The notes below the pieces were generated by a model. That model searched no databases and was not told where the DNA came from. It saw only the letters and a program-made list of their open reading frames with translations. DNA of 64,000 nt, from the NCBI GenBank assembly GCA_947184155.2, contig CAMXCT020001136.1:704899-768898 (forward strand), given 5' to 3'. Both the position numbers and the translations under genes were made by a program. This document shows positions 1 to 11,504 of the stretch, piece by piece; position 1 is the first letter of the stretch, and each line of letters starts with the position of its first letter. This stretch comes from Cladocopium goreaui (taxonomy: Eukaryota; Sar; Dinophyceae; Suessiales; Symbiodiniaceae).

Positions 1-40
1 CTTGATTCGATGTCCGCATCTCTGTTGGAGGCCCACGAAG

Positions 41-108
41 TTTGCGGTGCATCCCAGTCGCACCTGTCGTCCTACGCACTGACCTTGATGGCCATCTACT
101 TCATGCAG
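41..108 (+). CDS. Exon of Cid1/TUTase-like nucleotidyltransferase (partial gene)
   Basis: The frame reads CGASQSHLSSYALTLMAIYF followed by MQ. The LSSYAxTLMxIYFxQ pattern is typical of the central/PAP-associated part of Cid1-like terminal nucleotidyltransferases (poly(A)/poly(U) polymerases), which add nucleotides to RNA 3' ends. The exon starts after an AG at 39-40 and ends at a GT donor at 109, in phase 0. The catalytic palm domain would lie upstream, outside the window. Family assignment is by motif memory only; the next two exons keep the phase, which supports a real spliced gene. Confidence 0.55.
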
Positions 109-436
109 GTGACCGGAGATCAGATGGGAGCAGATGCTCACAGATTTGTGCATTCTTCATCTATCATCTTCACTCACAAGCCTGTTTATTGTGTGTATCG
201 CTGGTGCCACGGCTGGTACCAACCGCTGCAAGCACTGCACTGAGATGAGCAGTTTCATATCCGTTTCAACTCGAATGGGCTGTAGCTGGGCTATATGTAG
301 TTGCTGTTATGGTTTCTCGAATCCCTGAGTTGGGCCGATCCAAGTACAGACAAGACACATGAATATTTGCTAGTGCAATATTGTGCAATAAACAGGTAGA
401 CGCCACACCTTCTTTGTCCCTTGTGAATCTGAGCAG

Positions 437-607
437 GTTCACCCAAAGATCAAGCTCGTGATGCTTCCTGTTGGACTTTTTAAGGAGAACTCCAAGTCTC
501 AGGAAAAGCGGAAGCGTTTTTCAGTTGGCAAAGTGGCCCAGTGGGACTTGCAGGAATTCCATGTCTGCCAGGAGGATGGGAACCCCGATGTAGAGCAGAA
601 GGTCAAG
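437..607 (+). CDS. Second exon of the Cid1-like gene
   Basis: This 57-codon exon opens after a CAG acceptor in phase 0, matching the end of the previous exon, and closes before GTGGGG. It begins VHPKIKLVMLPVGLF. In Cid1-like proteins the YFLQ helix is followed by a xxP.I.LP.LP..LF segment, so this is the expected continuation. The rest is charged (K, E, Q rich) and not diagnostic. Confidence 0.5.
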
Positions 608-651
608 GTGGGGCCCGGCGCAGTCCTTGCCGCTGCCAGTCCCTGATTCTG

Positions 652-757
652 GCCCTTGTGGCCTTGTGGCCCTTGTGGCCCTTGTGGCCCTTGTGGCCCT
701 TGTGGCCCTTGTGGCCCTTGTGGCCCTTGTGGCCCTTGTGGCCCTTGTGGCCCTTGT
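652..757 (+). repeat. (CTTGTGGCC)n nonamer array
   Basis: About 12 copies of a 9-bp unit lie in the intron between the second and third exons of the Cid1-like gene. Because 9 is a multiple of three, all six frames stay open as tripeptide repeats (for example WPL or ATR), which explains several overlapping false ORFs here. Confidence 0.9.
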
Positions 758-1120
758 CAGGCAGCCCGCAGCTCCTGGAACTGTCCGGACGCCCTGCAGT
801 AGACCTTGATCTTTTGACAGATGGAGAGTGAAGATTGTGGAGAGATTTTCCACAGACATCTGAGCCTCTCGTGCAGGGCCATTAAGGGCTGCTTTTTCTG
901 GTTGTGTCTTCCTCTGGGTCGCCGTCAGGTTCGCTCTCGCTTGGGCAGATGGTGCTCCGTTTCTTTCAATTCTACAGCCAGGAGATGACCCTCTGACTGA
1001 CTCGGTATCTGTTCGTACGGTCCATAGTCTCGCATTGTTTCGCATTGTTTCGCATTTTTTTCCTTTGTTGGTCCAAAGCTTGAACTGCCGAAGTTGGGCC
1101 AGAGTTGTGTTTGATTTCAG

Positions 1121-1279
1121 CAGCTTCTCTTGCTAGGAGTTTTCTTGGGGAAAGGAGGCGAGAACGGGACTTTAGAAGATCAGCTTTCTGCAAAAACTGG
1201 CGGACTTTTGAAGAAAACCAAAGACGGCGTGCACAGGAATGCACAGGGCAAACCTATCTATTTCAAACTGAAAGTCTAG
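1121..1279 (+). CDS. Probable terminal exon of the Cid1-like gene
   Basis: After TTTGATTTCAG the phase-0 frame reads QLLLLGVFLGKGG and runs 52 codons to a TAG. The phase matches the exon ending at 607, so exons 41-108, 437-607 and 1121-1279 can be joined without a frameshift. The C-terminal tail is lysine rich. Assignment to this gene is by phase and order only. Confidence 0.4.
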   Translation, partial: QLLLLGVFLGKGGENGTLEDQLSAKTGGLLKKTKDGVHRNAQGKPIYFKLKV

Positions 1280-1728
1280 CGCATGAACATTTATCCACTT
1301 TCTTGTTTGAATAATAGTATCTGGTCATTCATTATTTTTAATATTTTTTAATTAACTCTTAAGAAACATCAAGTAGTGAATATCTTAAGAATTTGATAGA
1401 AAAACACAAGATTTAATTACAATCTTGCCGGTGCTGGGGTCATTAGGATGAAATCCTCTCACACTTTTGGCATTTTTGTTCTTCCCTTCTCTGCTCGATA
1501 CACTGTTCCTTTTAGATTTATTTTTATTTTATGTTGGGTGCTTGTGCCAGAGATCTCCGGCCATGTTGGCAGGTCGTTTCTGTTCGCTTCGGGCAGCGGA
1601 TTAGTAGCAACGAGACCGTGCTTCAAAAGTTGAAGGGAAGGCCAAGGGATGCACTGCTGCCATTTGACCAATTCATCATCTCAAAATAAATATACAGTGT
1701 GTATATCAGTACAGTGTAATATTGTATT

Positions 1729-1761
<33 letters not shown>

Positions 1762-2589
1762 GATGTATACGTCATAATATGATATATATATATATATCAT
1801 ACATAATCAGATGTACAGACGTACATCAGACCGTGCACGACCATATCAAGTAGCGCCACAACCAGTTTTCCCTGAGAGGCATTGCGATCGCCTGCATGTG
1901 GAGGACGGGGGAGTGGAGAGATGGAGAGAGGCGGCTTGGCGGGGCCATGCAGAGATTTTTGGAGTTATTCTACAGTTATGCAAAAGTTATATAATGTTAA
2001 TATGATGTTATATGTTTATGGAAAATTTACACGCAGATTTTGGAAGGCTAGCAAAATTCAATTTTTGAGCCCAAATCCTTGAGGATCCCGTGGACGAGTC
2101 GAGGAACCTGAACTGTGTGCTTGGAGAGATGCAGGACAGTGTGGACGACTGTGATGATTGGTACTTCCGTGGAAATAACTGGAATAACTATTCTGACACT
2201 TAGCCAGAAAGCTCACCCCAGCCATTTTCTTGGATCTTTTTGGGCATTGAAAAAGGATTTTCATTTGAAATTGGGTGAATCCCGTGGGCGCATCCCTTTT
2301 TACCAACAGCTGGAATCGTGCTGCAGGAGATGTGCTTGTTGCAAAACATTCAGGTTGGGGATGCAGCTTTGGCTGTTGCCAAAGTTTGTGCATCACGGGC
2401 TTGAATCATGTTGAGTCAGTCAAGAACGATGCAATCCATCAAGATGGATCAAGATGGATCAAGATGTAACATCGGAATATCATCCTTCTGGCCCCAATGG
2501 GTCTCAAGATGCACGTATCAAACCTAGGAATCGACCAGAAGGTTGAGACACGCGCCAGGCTACTTATGCCAGGCTGCAAAAACATGAAG
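1280..2589. other. Gene-poor stretch with (TA)n at 1728-1800
   Basis: An AT-rich region follows the Cid1-like stop codon. It contains a TATATA microsatellite and a decamer AAGATGGATC repeated at about 2441-2466. Short open frames around 2115-2414 exist on both strands, but none is convincing. Confidence 0.5.
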
Positions 2590-2695
2590 GTTCGTGCTGG
2601 AGCCTCAAGCTCTATACGAAGTTTCTCAGCGAGATCCGGAGATCTGCAGCGTTGTTGCTCTTCAAATCACATGTCTTCACAACTTCTTCACCAAT
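2590..2695 (+). CDS. Candidate exon, unknown protein
   Basis: Between AAG|G and a GT donor lies a 35-codon frame reading LEPQALYEVSQRDPEICS and then a hydrophobic helix-like stretch. It enters with one leftover base and leaves in phase 0. No family recognised. Confidence 0.35.
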
Positions 2696-3211
2696 GTGTT
2701 ACATGTTTAAACATGTGTTACAGTGATTAGCAGTGCTGTGTCCACATCTGAATGGCAAAGCCCGTTCTTCGCAGTGTCTTCGCAAACCTGCCCAACTTGC
2801 CCAACCATCCTAACTGTTATAACTGTTGCCTAATCTGCCAGCTTCCACAACTTCCACAACCACAAGCTGCACGAAACTCTGAGGGTTGGTGTTTCCACCG
2901 CAGAGGGCGGCCAAAGAGGCCATCAGGGCCAGGGCGACATAAGACGACAGTGCGGCATAGCTCTGCGAAATCATCGTGGGAAAAAACTGAAGAAAACAAA
3001 CGGAGCTTTAAACCTATGAATTAAACTTATGAACTACTTATTATATCTTATTATGAACTACTTGTGAGCAAGATTGACAAGGCCTTCAATGTCAACTGAA
3101 CTACCTTTCAGATCCTTTGTCTGCACTTCCGTTCTGGTGGCATACATCCTATATTTCAATATGATGATGTTGTTTTCTACTCATGTTGACTGTCAATTGG
3201 AGCCATAGTCT

Positions 3212-3302
3212 TTCATTGATTTTCATTGATTTTCATTGATTTTCATTGATTTTCATTGATTTTCATTGATTTTCATTGATTTTCATTGATTTTCATTGAT
3301 TT
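3212..3302 (+). repeat. (TTTTCATTGA)n decamer array
   Basis: Nine nearly perfect copies of a 10-bp unit in a gene-free region. No coding sense on either strand. Confidence 0.9.
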
Positions 3303-4251
3303 TTGCACAATTTTCATTCACATCTTCCAAATCAGGGATCCAGGCCGCGATCCCAGGAACCACATGCAGGGGGCGAGCCGGCAGCCAGACCTGGGCGTAA
3401 GCTCTCGGTGAGGAGCTCAACTACCGGTAACTACCGGTGTAAATCGGTAACTACTAGACTCTCATAACGACCAAAACATCCATAAAATCAATAACAGATA
3501 TCCAACAACAGTGATAATGATGCACAATGATGCACATACATTGCACATACATACTAATGATACTGTTATTACTTTGATGTGTTCAACTGTGATGTATTGA
3601 TTTGTTGATTCGCCAGCTTAAATAGGCATCGAAAGAGATACTCAAGCGGTGACGATAAAGGAGCTCTTTGAATGAAATCTCTAAGAGATACAATAAGAGA
3701 ACCCTAAGAGAACCCTTGCACCTGGAAGAGATCTCACACAACATGGATCTTACATCTTGCATTAGATCCTTGGAGGATTTGGAGGAGATATTGCACATCT
3801 TGAATTTCTTTGTTCATGAACGTGTTTTCCAGACATTGCAAAGGTACAAACAAATCAACTGTTATCTGTCTGAGAAGACCTGGTGATATTTTGAAATGTC
3901 GTCAACAAAGAGTCGCGGAAACGTTCCATAGACATCCATCAACTCCATGAAGAATTCAAAGAACTCACATAGATCTTCCACAGAGCTGACAAATCAAATC
4001 AAAACTGCTTCAAGTCTTTAGTTGCAAATGTTGCACACATGAAGAAAAACTCTTGCGCACCTGAGTAGGGATGCAGTCGGATACAGATGTTTTGCAGTCC
4101 TTGTGGTACTCTTGTCTCTGAGGTCCATGACCACTTGCCAATCGGACAAGAGAGGATGCCGGCACCAACTGCTGCGGAGGTGCTGCTCCATGAATCGCTG
4201 AGCTTTCGGAAACAGAACTGCAGAACAGTTTGACCCCACAGGCTCTACAGG

Positions 4252-4338
4252 CTGATTATTTGCTACTTATTGGCTGCATATTAGCTACTTATTGGCTGCA
4301 TATTAGCTACTTATTGGCTGCATATTAGCTACTTATTG
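4252..4338 (+). repeat. 22-bp tandem repeat
   Basis: About 3.5 copies of a 22-bp unit combining CTACTTATTGG and CTGCATATTAG. The surrounding 2.7-4.6 kb region shows no other clear feature. Confidence 0.85.
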
Positions 4339-4648
4339 GCCAATTGCAATTGATTTGAAAAGATGTCAGACCAAAGGTTGCCACGGCATGGGGGGGATAT
4401 CGTGACTTTGGAGGCTTTGCGCCACACAGATGCAGAGGTCACTGCAAACACACGGACCCACAGCCTTAGTGAGGTGCGGTGTTGGGAAGATCTAGGAATA
4501 TGCGGGGCTGGTCGACATGCCATGGTGCCATAGGGAATTGTGTGACTTTGTCCGGACATGTTCTACACTTGCTGTACAATTGTTCTGCATTTTCTTCTAC
4601 CAATATTTGTTCTGAATCTGAAGATTCTGCAGCGCACGCATCATCCAG

Positions 4649-4738
4649 CAGCTGTTCCAACTCGAGGCTAGCACTGCCGCCAGCTGTGCTTCCAGCACAG
4701 ACGAGGCAGCTCTATGGGAGCAGATCAGGGATCAATCC
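4649..4738 (+). CDS. Candidate exon, unknown protein
   Basis: After CATCATCCAG a 30-codon frame reads QLFQLEASTAASCASSTDEA and ALWEQIRDQS, ending at a GT donor in phase 0. Composition is protein-like, with amphipathic helix at the end. No family recognised. Confidence 0.35.
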
Positions 4739-5419
4739 GTGTCAAGCTGTTGTAACTGTTGCCAAAGTATGTCAAGCTCGTGTTTGTATGGCCAATTTGC
4801 GCTGAACACGTGGCACTAGGTTAGAGCAAAGGCTATTCCTCAGGTTTGTTTTGAGAGCGGGGGACTATGGGAGTGCGCTTCTTTGTTAATTTTACAGTAG
4901 GTTGTTGGTGCTAATTGCTAATTCTTCATAAACATCATCATGCCTAATGTCTCTGCCAAAAACATCCTCCAAATGAAGATGCCACCAGCCAAAAAAAATC
5001 AGTAATAACTACACCTGGTCGGTGGGAATGAGACAGTATGAGAGATAGCTACAGCTACACCCTAGTAAGCTAAACTATTTTCAAACAGCCGCAAGTACAA
5101 CCCTTTGATATCCTTTAATCGCTGCACATTCTGAGGATTTCATGTAAAAGATACAGTGTTCCCTTGGCAGTGATGTCTTCATTTCACAATATACCTTTCA
5201 TTCATAAGCTGCAATTTTCCTTCAAGGCAATGCAGTACGAGAAGCAGTATCCCCGCGAAATATAGAGAGTTCCTCCAAACATACAGTGTTCCTTTCTAAA
5301 GCCGAGAAGCCACCGGAGAAGCCGAGAAGCCGAGAAGCCAAGAAGCCCAACGAATGACGCGAATGAAATGAATGAAAGGAATAAGGATCGTCGACCGCTT
5401 CAACAATCAAGAAAACCCG

Positions 5420-5610
5420 CTTCAGCAACCAGCATGACCGATTTAAGAAACCAAAATGACCGATGTAGAAACCAAAATGACCGATTCAGCAACCAAAACC
5501 GCGTCGCGATTCCAAAGCCAACTGAGAGGCGACCCAAAGACAAAAGGTCCGACTCAAAAACTTAAATGTGCGACTCAAGAACCGGAATGCACGATTCAGC
5601 AACCAAAACT
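5420..5610 (+). repeat. Degenerate ~18-bp repeat
   Basis: Repeats of the form ACCAAAATGACCGATTCAGC, with copies drifting toward the distal end. The array precedes the 55-60-bp satellite. Open frames here are read-through. Confidence 0.7.
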
Positions 5611-5639
5611 TCCGAAACAAACATGTCACATCTTCAGCA

Positions 5640-5952
5640 TCACAAGACATCAAATCCGCTTACCCCCTCTGAACAATACGTTGCACCTTGAGACATCAGC
5701 CCCGCCACCCCCTTTGAACACTATGTTGCATCTTCGAAGATCAACCCAGCGACCCCCTCTGAACACTACGTCGCCCCTTGAGGATTGCAAGACATCAGCT
5801 CCTCCACCCTCTCTGAGCACTATGTTGCATCTTGAGCATCATCACAAGACATCAGCCCCGCGCTCCCTCTGAACAATACGTTGCACCTTGAGCATCACAA
5901 GACATCAACCCCGCCATCCCCTCTGAAGACTATGTTGCATCTTCAGCATCAC
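5640..5952 (+). repeat. 55-60-bp satellite, left half
   Basis: Imperfect units contain ACATCAGCCCCGCCACCCCC, then CTCTGAACACTACGTTGCA and CTTGAGCATCACAAG. The same family resumes at 6448. The last unit here breaks off at CAGCATCAC. Confidence 0.85.
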
Positions 5953-6447
5953 GCTAGGGAGTCTTTAGCGTTTCCTTAGGGTTTCTTTAGGGGTTTCTTC
6001 AGGGGTTTCTTTAGGGTTTCTTAAGGTTTATTTTTAAGTTTTTTTTTCCTGCAGGGTTTGTTTAGGGTTTCTTTAGGGGTTTCTTTAGGGTTTCTTTAGG
6101 GGTTCTTTAGGGGTTCTTCAGGGTTTCTTTAGGGTATCTTGAGGAGTTTCTTGAGGGTTTCTTTAGGGGGTTCTTGAGGGGTTTCTTTAGGGTTTCTTAG
6201 GGGTTTCTTTAGGGGTTTCTTTAGGGTTTCTCTAGGGGGTTCTTGAGGAGTTTCTTTAGGGGTTTCTTGAGGGGTTTCTTCTAGGGTTTGTTTAGGGTTT
6301 CTTCAGGGGCTTTTTAGGGGTTTCTTAAGGGGTTTCTTAAGTTGTTTTTTTTCTGCAGGGTTTGTTTAGGGTTTCCCTAGGGGTTTCTTTAGGGGTTTCT
6401 TTAGGGGTTTCTTTAGGGTTTCTTCAGGGTTTCTTTAGGGAGTCTTC
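5953..6447 (+). repeat. Telomere-like (GGGTTTCTTTA)n block
   Basis: About 495 bp of degenerate 11-13-bp units rich in TTTAGGG and GGGTTTC. The dinoflagellate/plant telomere motif is TTTAGGG, but here most units carry an extra TTTC and variable G runs, so this is telomere-like and not a canonical telomere. Both ends carry the string TAGGGAGTCTT. The block interrupts the flanking satellite within one unit. Confidence 0.75.
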
Positions 6448-6860
6448 ACAAGACATCAGCTCCGCGACGCCCTCTGAACTATGCGTTGCATCTTAAGCGT
6501 TACAAGACATCAGCCCCGCTACCCTTTCTCAACATTATCTTGCATCTGCAGCATCACAAGAGATCAACCCTGCCACCCCCTGTGATCACTACGTCGCACC
6601 TTGAGCATCCTAAGACAATAAGCCCCGCAACCCCTTTGAACACTACGTTACATCTTCAATATCACAAGAGATTAACCCTGCCACCCCCTCTGAACAATAC
6701 GTTGCACCTAGAGCATCACAAGAGATCAGACCTGCCACGCCCCTTTGAACGCTATGTTACGTCTTGAGCATCAGAAGACATCAACCCCGCACCGCCCCTG
6801 TACAATAGGGTGCACCTTGGGCATCACAAGAGATCAGACCCGCCACGCCGTGTGCACTCT
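6448..6860 (+). repeat. 55-60-bp satellite, right half
   Basis: Continuation of the ACATCAGCCCCG family after the telomere-like block, about seven imperfect units with the conserved core CTCTGAACAATACGTTGCACC. Confidence 0.85.
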
Positions 6861-6873
6861 GGCAGAAGGTATA

Positions 6874-7030
6874 TAGCGTCGCAGCGCCAACAGCGTCGCA
6901 GCGTGGATCCCGCGTCGCAGCGCCAACAGCGTCGCAGCGCCGCTCCAGCGTCGCAGCGTCGCAGCGTCGCAGCGCCACCCGCCCCCCAGAGCGTCGCAGC
7001 GTCGCAGCGCCACCCGCCCCCGGGAGCGTC
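6874..7030 (+). repeat. (GTCGCAGC)n-type GC-rich repeat
   Basis: Short units AGCGTCGCAGC and GCGCCACCCGCCCC are interspersed. On the minus strand they read CDAATLRR-type peptides, part of a 163-residue minus frame whose non-repeat half (7060-7315) might be coding but has no recognised domain. Confidence 0.8.
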
Positions 7031-7601
7031 ACAGCGCAACGTCGGAAACCCACGTTTCGGCCCCCTTTGCCCCTCCACTGTAAAACTTTCTTTCTGGAAT
7101 ACCATAGTCATTTGAAATAGGTACTTAAGAGATTCTATTCTGAAAGAATGATGTCCTTCTTCCATAGATTCCTGTACCTCTTTAAAAGAACTTCGCACAG
7201 CTGTCTCGTTGAAAAATGCCTTTGGATTCCTTTCAAATAAATGCTGTACTCCCTTATACAAAGAGACTGACAAAATGATGCGACTTTGTGCAAGGACTGA
7301 TATGGCTTTATCCAAGGAATGTCATATGATTAGAACAGATATTGGCGTACAAGGCATGTACTGGAGGACCTCAAAAGGCAATGCTACAACTTGTTTGCTG
7401 ATTCTATTTTCAAGTCTTGGCTATGTTGTATTTCCCCCTGTGGTTTCAACTAACTTTCTGGGAAGGGTACCCAAACCATGAGAAAATCAGCAAAACATGC
7501 ACACCTGAATGATGTCCATAACATGTGGCTGAGTAGACATGGACAGTGGTTACTGTCACTTTTTGGGAACAGTAGTCAAAAGTTCGATAAAACACCGAAA
7601 C

Positions 7602-7744
7602 AAAAAACTTACCCATATGTCCCAACCACTCATGGATCTCAATTGGCTTGTTTGTTCCATTGGTTTGCAAAAACCCTGATAAAACCAACAAACAACAAGT
7701 CAATGGGGGCCCATGAGTGGCTGGGACATAGGGTTATTTTTTTT
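7602..7744. mobile_element. Small hairpin element (MITE-like)
   Basis: Arms at about 7602-7654 and 7688-7744 are inverted copies (core TGTCCCARCCACTCATGG) at roughly three quarters identity by eye, with a loop of about 33 bp. A/T runs sit at both outer edges. No open frame inside. Flanking duplications were not resolved. Confidence 0.5.
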
Positions 7745-8575
7745 TGTGTGTGTTTAGCATAGGTAAGGGTTTCACAAGCTAATTCATGCGTGGTTTGTGA
7801 CTAGAAAAGTTTTGAGGATTTTAAAACTAAGTCATAGATGCAGAACAATTGCGCTCCCACAGTCCCCTGTTCTGTTTTTCTTTCTCTGCTCCACAAAGAA
7901 AAAAGTCCAAATACTTATTCAAATGTTGCAAATGCTGACGCAAGCCGGCTTGCTTGGCGAGGCCACGAATGAACATCAGGACCAGGGATGCGGGGAGGAA
8001 CAGAAGCTAGGGCCAGCTAGGGCTGGAGTGCAATGGGCACAACAAAGGTTCACCGGTTCATCCCCCCAAAACAAATGACCTCTTCTAGCCTCACATCCTA
8101 TTACCGGCAACCTGCCTGGCACTGTTGTAGTCAGGCTGTGTGTAGCTACCATGGGCCACCACGGGTCACAAGAGCAGAGCCTTTTCCCATAGGATCATAT
8201 TGGAGTACGAGCCGCAGACACTGGCGCCTACTTGGAGGTGGGCCAGGAAGAGGGAACAACATGGAACCAGAAAGCGATCATCTCTACATTCACAGACCTT
8301 CTCTACATGTCACACTTGGACTGCTGGATTTCTGCTTCTCAGATCTTCTCAGAGCTCTAAGGCCCCAAATGGCGGGGCCATGCGCGGCCATCGCCACGCC
8401 AAGGAGTGTGCTGGGATCCCCTGGGATGATCACTTGAATTTCTCAAGGATCACTGAAGGATCACTGGGACCGGGCCAAATCATTGTCAGATTTGTCAGAT
8501 TTGTCAAAATGCATTGATTTGTTATGAAGTATATTGAAGTGATTTCCATAAATGCGTGGACACACAGAAAAACAG

Positions 8576-8690
8576 CGACTGGTTTGCGGAGCATGTCTTG
8601 CGTTCATCGGCACCTCTTCCACAATATTGCGCTCCTGAAGGTCCCTATCGACAGATCTTGGGAGAGCCAAAAGCAGAAAATCCTTCCTAG
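8576..8690 (+). CDS. Candidate terminal exon, unknown protein
   Basis: After GAAAAACAG the frame (one leftover base) reads DWFAEHVLRSSAPLPQYC and EGPYRQILGEP, ending at TAG after 37 codons. It is protein-like but not recognised. An open region at 8340-8460 upstream may be a partner exon. Confidence 0.35.
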
Positions 8691-9297
8691 TTACTTCTTG
8701 GTTGAGTGCAATTGACTTCTCGATTCATGAATGAATGGGTTGAGTGAATGACTGAAGGAGTGAATCATGGCGTCACTGAGCCTGTGATTGAATCCGCACA
8801 AAACCTAGGACAACTGAAGCTGGACGTACTAATATATAAATGGTATTGCTAGCAGCTCTTCCAAGTGGATTTTGAACTCTGAACCAGAAAACACAACAAC
8901 ATTGACATGGACTGGCAAAAGTGCTAGCAAGGCTTCTGGACAGAAGTTTGTGAAGCCATCCAAATGCGATTTGCGACCCTCGGTAGGCCAAAGAAGCAGT
9001 CCAAAACTGCAAAACTTTGCATCCCGGTCAAGTTGCCCACTTTTCAGCCTTCGATTTCCTGTGTTCGCCTCGACGGAGCATATTCTGGTTCACTTCCTGC
9101 CTCTTCCTGCGTGAAAACCCATCGTGAGCAAGCGACTTAGCCAAGCAAAATCTCTCGACGCACTAGCGACCTAGCCAGCTGATCAGAAAACGGGTCAGCG
9201 GCCAATTTGACAAGTCAGGTGAGGGATTAAACGTGCGCTTCGGCGGCTTTGCGGGTTTGCAAAGTGTGGAGCCACTTCGCTCTGAAGTTTGGTAGAT

Positions 9298-9345
9298 CAT
9301 AAGTAGATCATAAGTAGATCATAAGTAGATCATAAGTAGATCATG
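9298..9345 (+). repeat. (AGATCATAAGT)n 11-bp repeat
   Basis: Four and a half copies of an 11-bp unit. The region 8.7-9.6 kb otherwise shows overlapping open frames in two registers (8.87-9.17 kb), but neither can be preferred. Confidence 0.85.
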
Positions 9346-9595
9346 TAGATCAATAGGGCGTGCAATGTGCAAATCTCTTGGACGCTATGCAGGAGTCGAG
9401 GAATGGCCGCGAAAGCGGCACAGAGGCCAGGCCAAAAAAATTAAAGGACCGGATAACCCCACATGTCAACTTCTTCCAATAATGGGCAACAAATGTTGTA
9501 GCGGGACGGGGAAGGAAGAAAAGACAAAGGAGGTGGTGGAGGATCGAGAAGTAAAACAAGTTGTATGTGAAGAGTTGTGTGTGTGTGTGTGACAA

Positions 9596-10195
9596 AGTTT
9601 TATGTGAAAGATGGTGTGTGACAAAGTGGTGTGAAAGATGGTGTGTCAAAGATGGTGTGTTAAAGATGGTGTGTGAAAGATGGTGTGTGACAAAGTGGTG
9701 TGTCAAAGATGGTGGGTGACAAAGCGGTGTGTGAAAGATGGTGTGTCAAAGTCAAAGATGGTGTGTGTCAAAGATGGTGTGTGAAAGCTGGTGTCCGACA
9801 AAGTGGTGTGTGAAAAGTGGTGTGTGAAAGATGGTGTGTCAAAGATGGTGTGTCAAAGATGGTGTGTGAAAGATGGTGTGTGACAAAGTGGTGTGTCAAA
9901 GGTGGTGTGTCCAAGATGGTGGGTGACAAAGCGGTGTGTGAAAGATGGTGTGTCAAAGATGGTGTGTGACAAAGTTGTGTGTGAAAGATGGTGTGTGACA
10001 AAGATGGTGTGTGAAAGATGGTGTGGCAAAAGATGGTGTGTGACAAAGTTGTGTGTGAAAGATGGTGTGTGACAAAGATGGTGTGTGACAAAGTGTCAAA
10101 GATGGTGTGTGGCAAAGTTGTGTGTGAAAGATGGTGTGTGAAAGACGGTGTGTGAAAGATGGTGTGTGACAAAGTGGTGGGTCAAAGATGGTGTG
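9596..10195 (+). repeat. GTGTGTGAAAGATG / ACAAAGTG minisatellite
   Basis: About 600 bp built from GTGTGAAAGATG, GTGTGTCAAAGATG and GTGACAAAGTG variants of 14-16 bp. The minus strand reads HTIFHTPSLTHHLS-type peptides in overlapping frames, which is repeat read-through. Confidence 0.9.
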
Positions 10196-10968
10196 AGAGC
10201 CAGCCCAGTGCCGCAAGTGCCGCGCCTGCCACGCAAAGTTCGATGTCGCCAAGTGCCACGCCTGCCTGCGGCCCAAGTGCGCCACCGGAGCCAGTCCAGT
10301 GCCATAAGTGCCACGCCTGCCACGCAAAGTGACCGTCGATGTCTGCAAGTGCCACGCCTGCCACGCAAAGTGATGGTCGATGTCACCAAGTGCACGCCTG
10401 CCACGCCAACAGCCGCGGCGACAAGCGCGCCACCGGAGCCAGTCCAGTGCCATAAGTGCCACGCCTGCCATGCAAAGTGACGGTCGATTTCTCCAAGTGC
10501 CACGCCTGCCACGCAAAGTGACGGTCGATGTCACCAAGTGCCACGCCTGCCACGCCAACAGCCGCGGCGACAACGGGCGGCCACTGCAGCCCAAGCGCGC
10601 CACCGGTGCCAGTCGAGTGCCATAAGTGCCAAGCCTGCCACGCAAAGTGACGGTCGATGTCTCCAAGTGCCATCGATTCGATGTCACCAAGCGCCACGCC
10701 TGCCACGCCAACAGCCGCGGCGACAACGGCGGCCCAGGCGCGCCACCGGAGCCAGTGCAGTGCCATAAGTGCCACGCCACGCCTGCCACGCAAAGTGACG
10801 GTTGATGTCTCCAAGTGCCACGCCTGCCACGCAAAGTGACGGTCGATGTCACCAAGTGCCACGCCTGCCACGCCGACAGCCGCGGCGACAGCGGGCGGCC
10901 ACTGCGGCCCAAGCGAGCCAGCGGAGCCAGTCGAGTGCCATAAGTGCCACGCCTGCCACGCAAGTTGT
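10196..10968 (+). repeat. GC-rich compound satellite with GCCACGCCTGCCACGCAAAG core
   Basis: Nested units combine a ~40-bp subunit (GCCACGCCTGCCACGCAAAG then TGACGGTCGATGTC) with a longer GCCAACAGCCGCGGCGACA spacer, giving higher-order repeats of roughly 110-170 bp. The minus strand is open as FAWQAWHL-type peptide. The reverse complement of the core, TTTGCGTGGCAGGC, recurs in the 89-bp module at 46.7 and 49 kb. Confidence 0.85.
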
Positions 10969-11490
10969 GTGCGAGTAAGTTGTGTGTGTGTGTGTGGACA
11001 AGTTGTGTGTGTGAGGAAGTTGTGTGCGGACAAGTTGTATGTGTCAAGTTGTGTGTGTGTGTGGACAAGTTGTGTGTGAGTAAGTTGTGTGTGAGTAAGT
11101 TGTGTGTGAGCAAGTTGTGTGGTGACAAGTTGTGTGTGAGCAAGTTGTGTGTGAGTAAGTTGTGTGTGAGTAAGTTGTGTGTGAGCAAATTGTGTGTGAG
11201 CAAGTTGTGTGTGAGCAAGTTGTGTGGTGACAAGTTGTGTGTGAGCAAGTTGTGTGTGAGTAAGTTGTGTGTGAGTAAGTTGTGTGTGAGCAAATTGTGT
11301 GTGAGTAAGTTGTGTGTGAGCAAATTGTGTGGTGACAAGTTGCGCGTGGACAAATTGTGTGTGAGTAAGTTGTGTGGTGACAAGTTGGACAGGCGCTGTG
11401 TGTGAGCAAGTTGTGTGTGAGTAAGTTGTGCGTGGACAAGTTGTGTGTGAGCAAGTTGTGTGTGAGCAAGTTGTTGGTGAGCATGTGGGG
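10969..11490 (+). repeat. (AAGTTGTGTGTGAG)n 14-bp minisatellite
   Basis: About 37 copies of a 14-bp unit with GTAAGTT, GCAAGTT and GGTGACAAGTT variants. Higher-order order is visible: a longer block of units recurs near 11120-11220 and 11230-11330. The 541- and 392-residue minus frames covering 9.95-11.58 kb are read-through. Confidence 0.9.
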
Positions 11491-11504
11491 CGGCGGGCGG
11501 GAAG

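Noticed and set aside
5953-6447. A true chromosome end
   Set aside because: Block is internal, degenerate and flanked on both sides by the same satellite.
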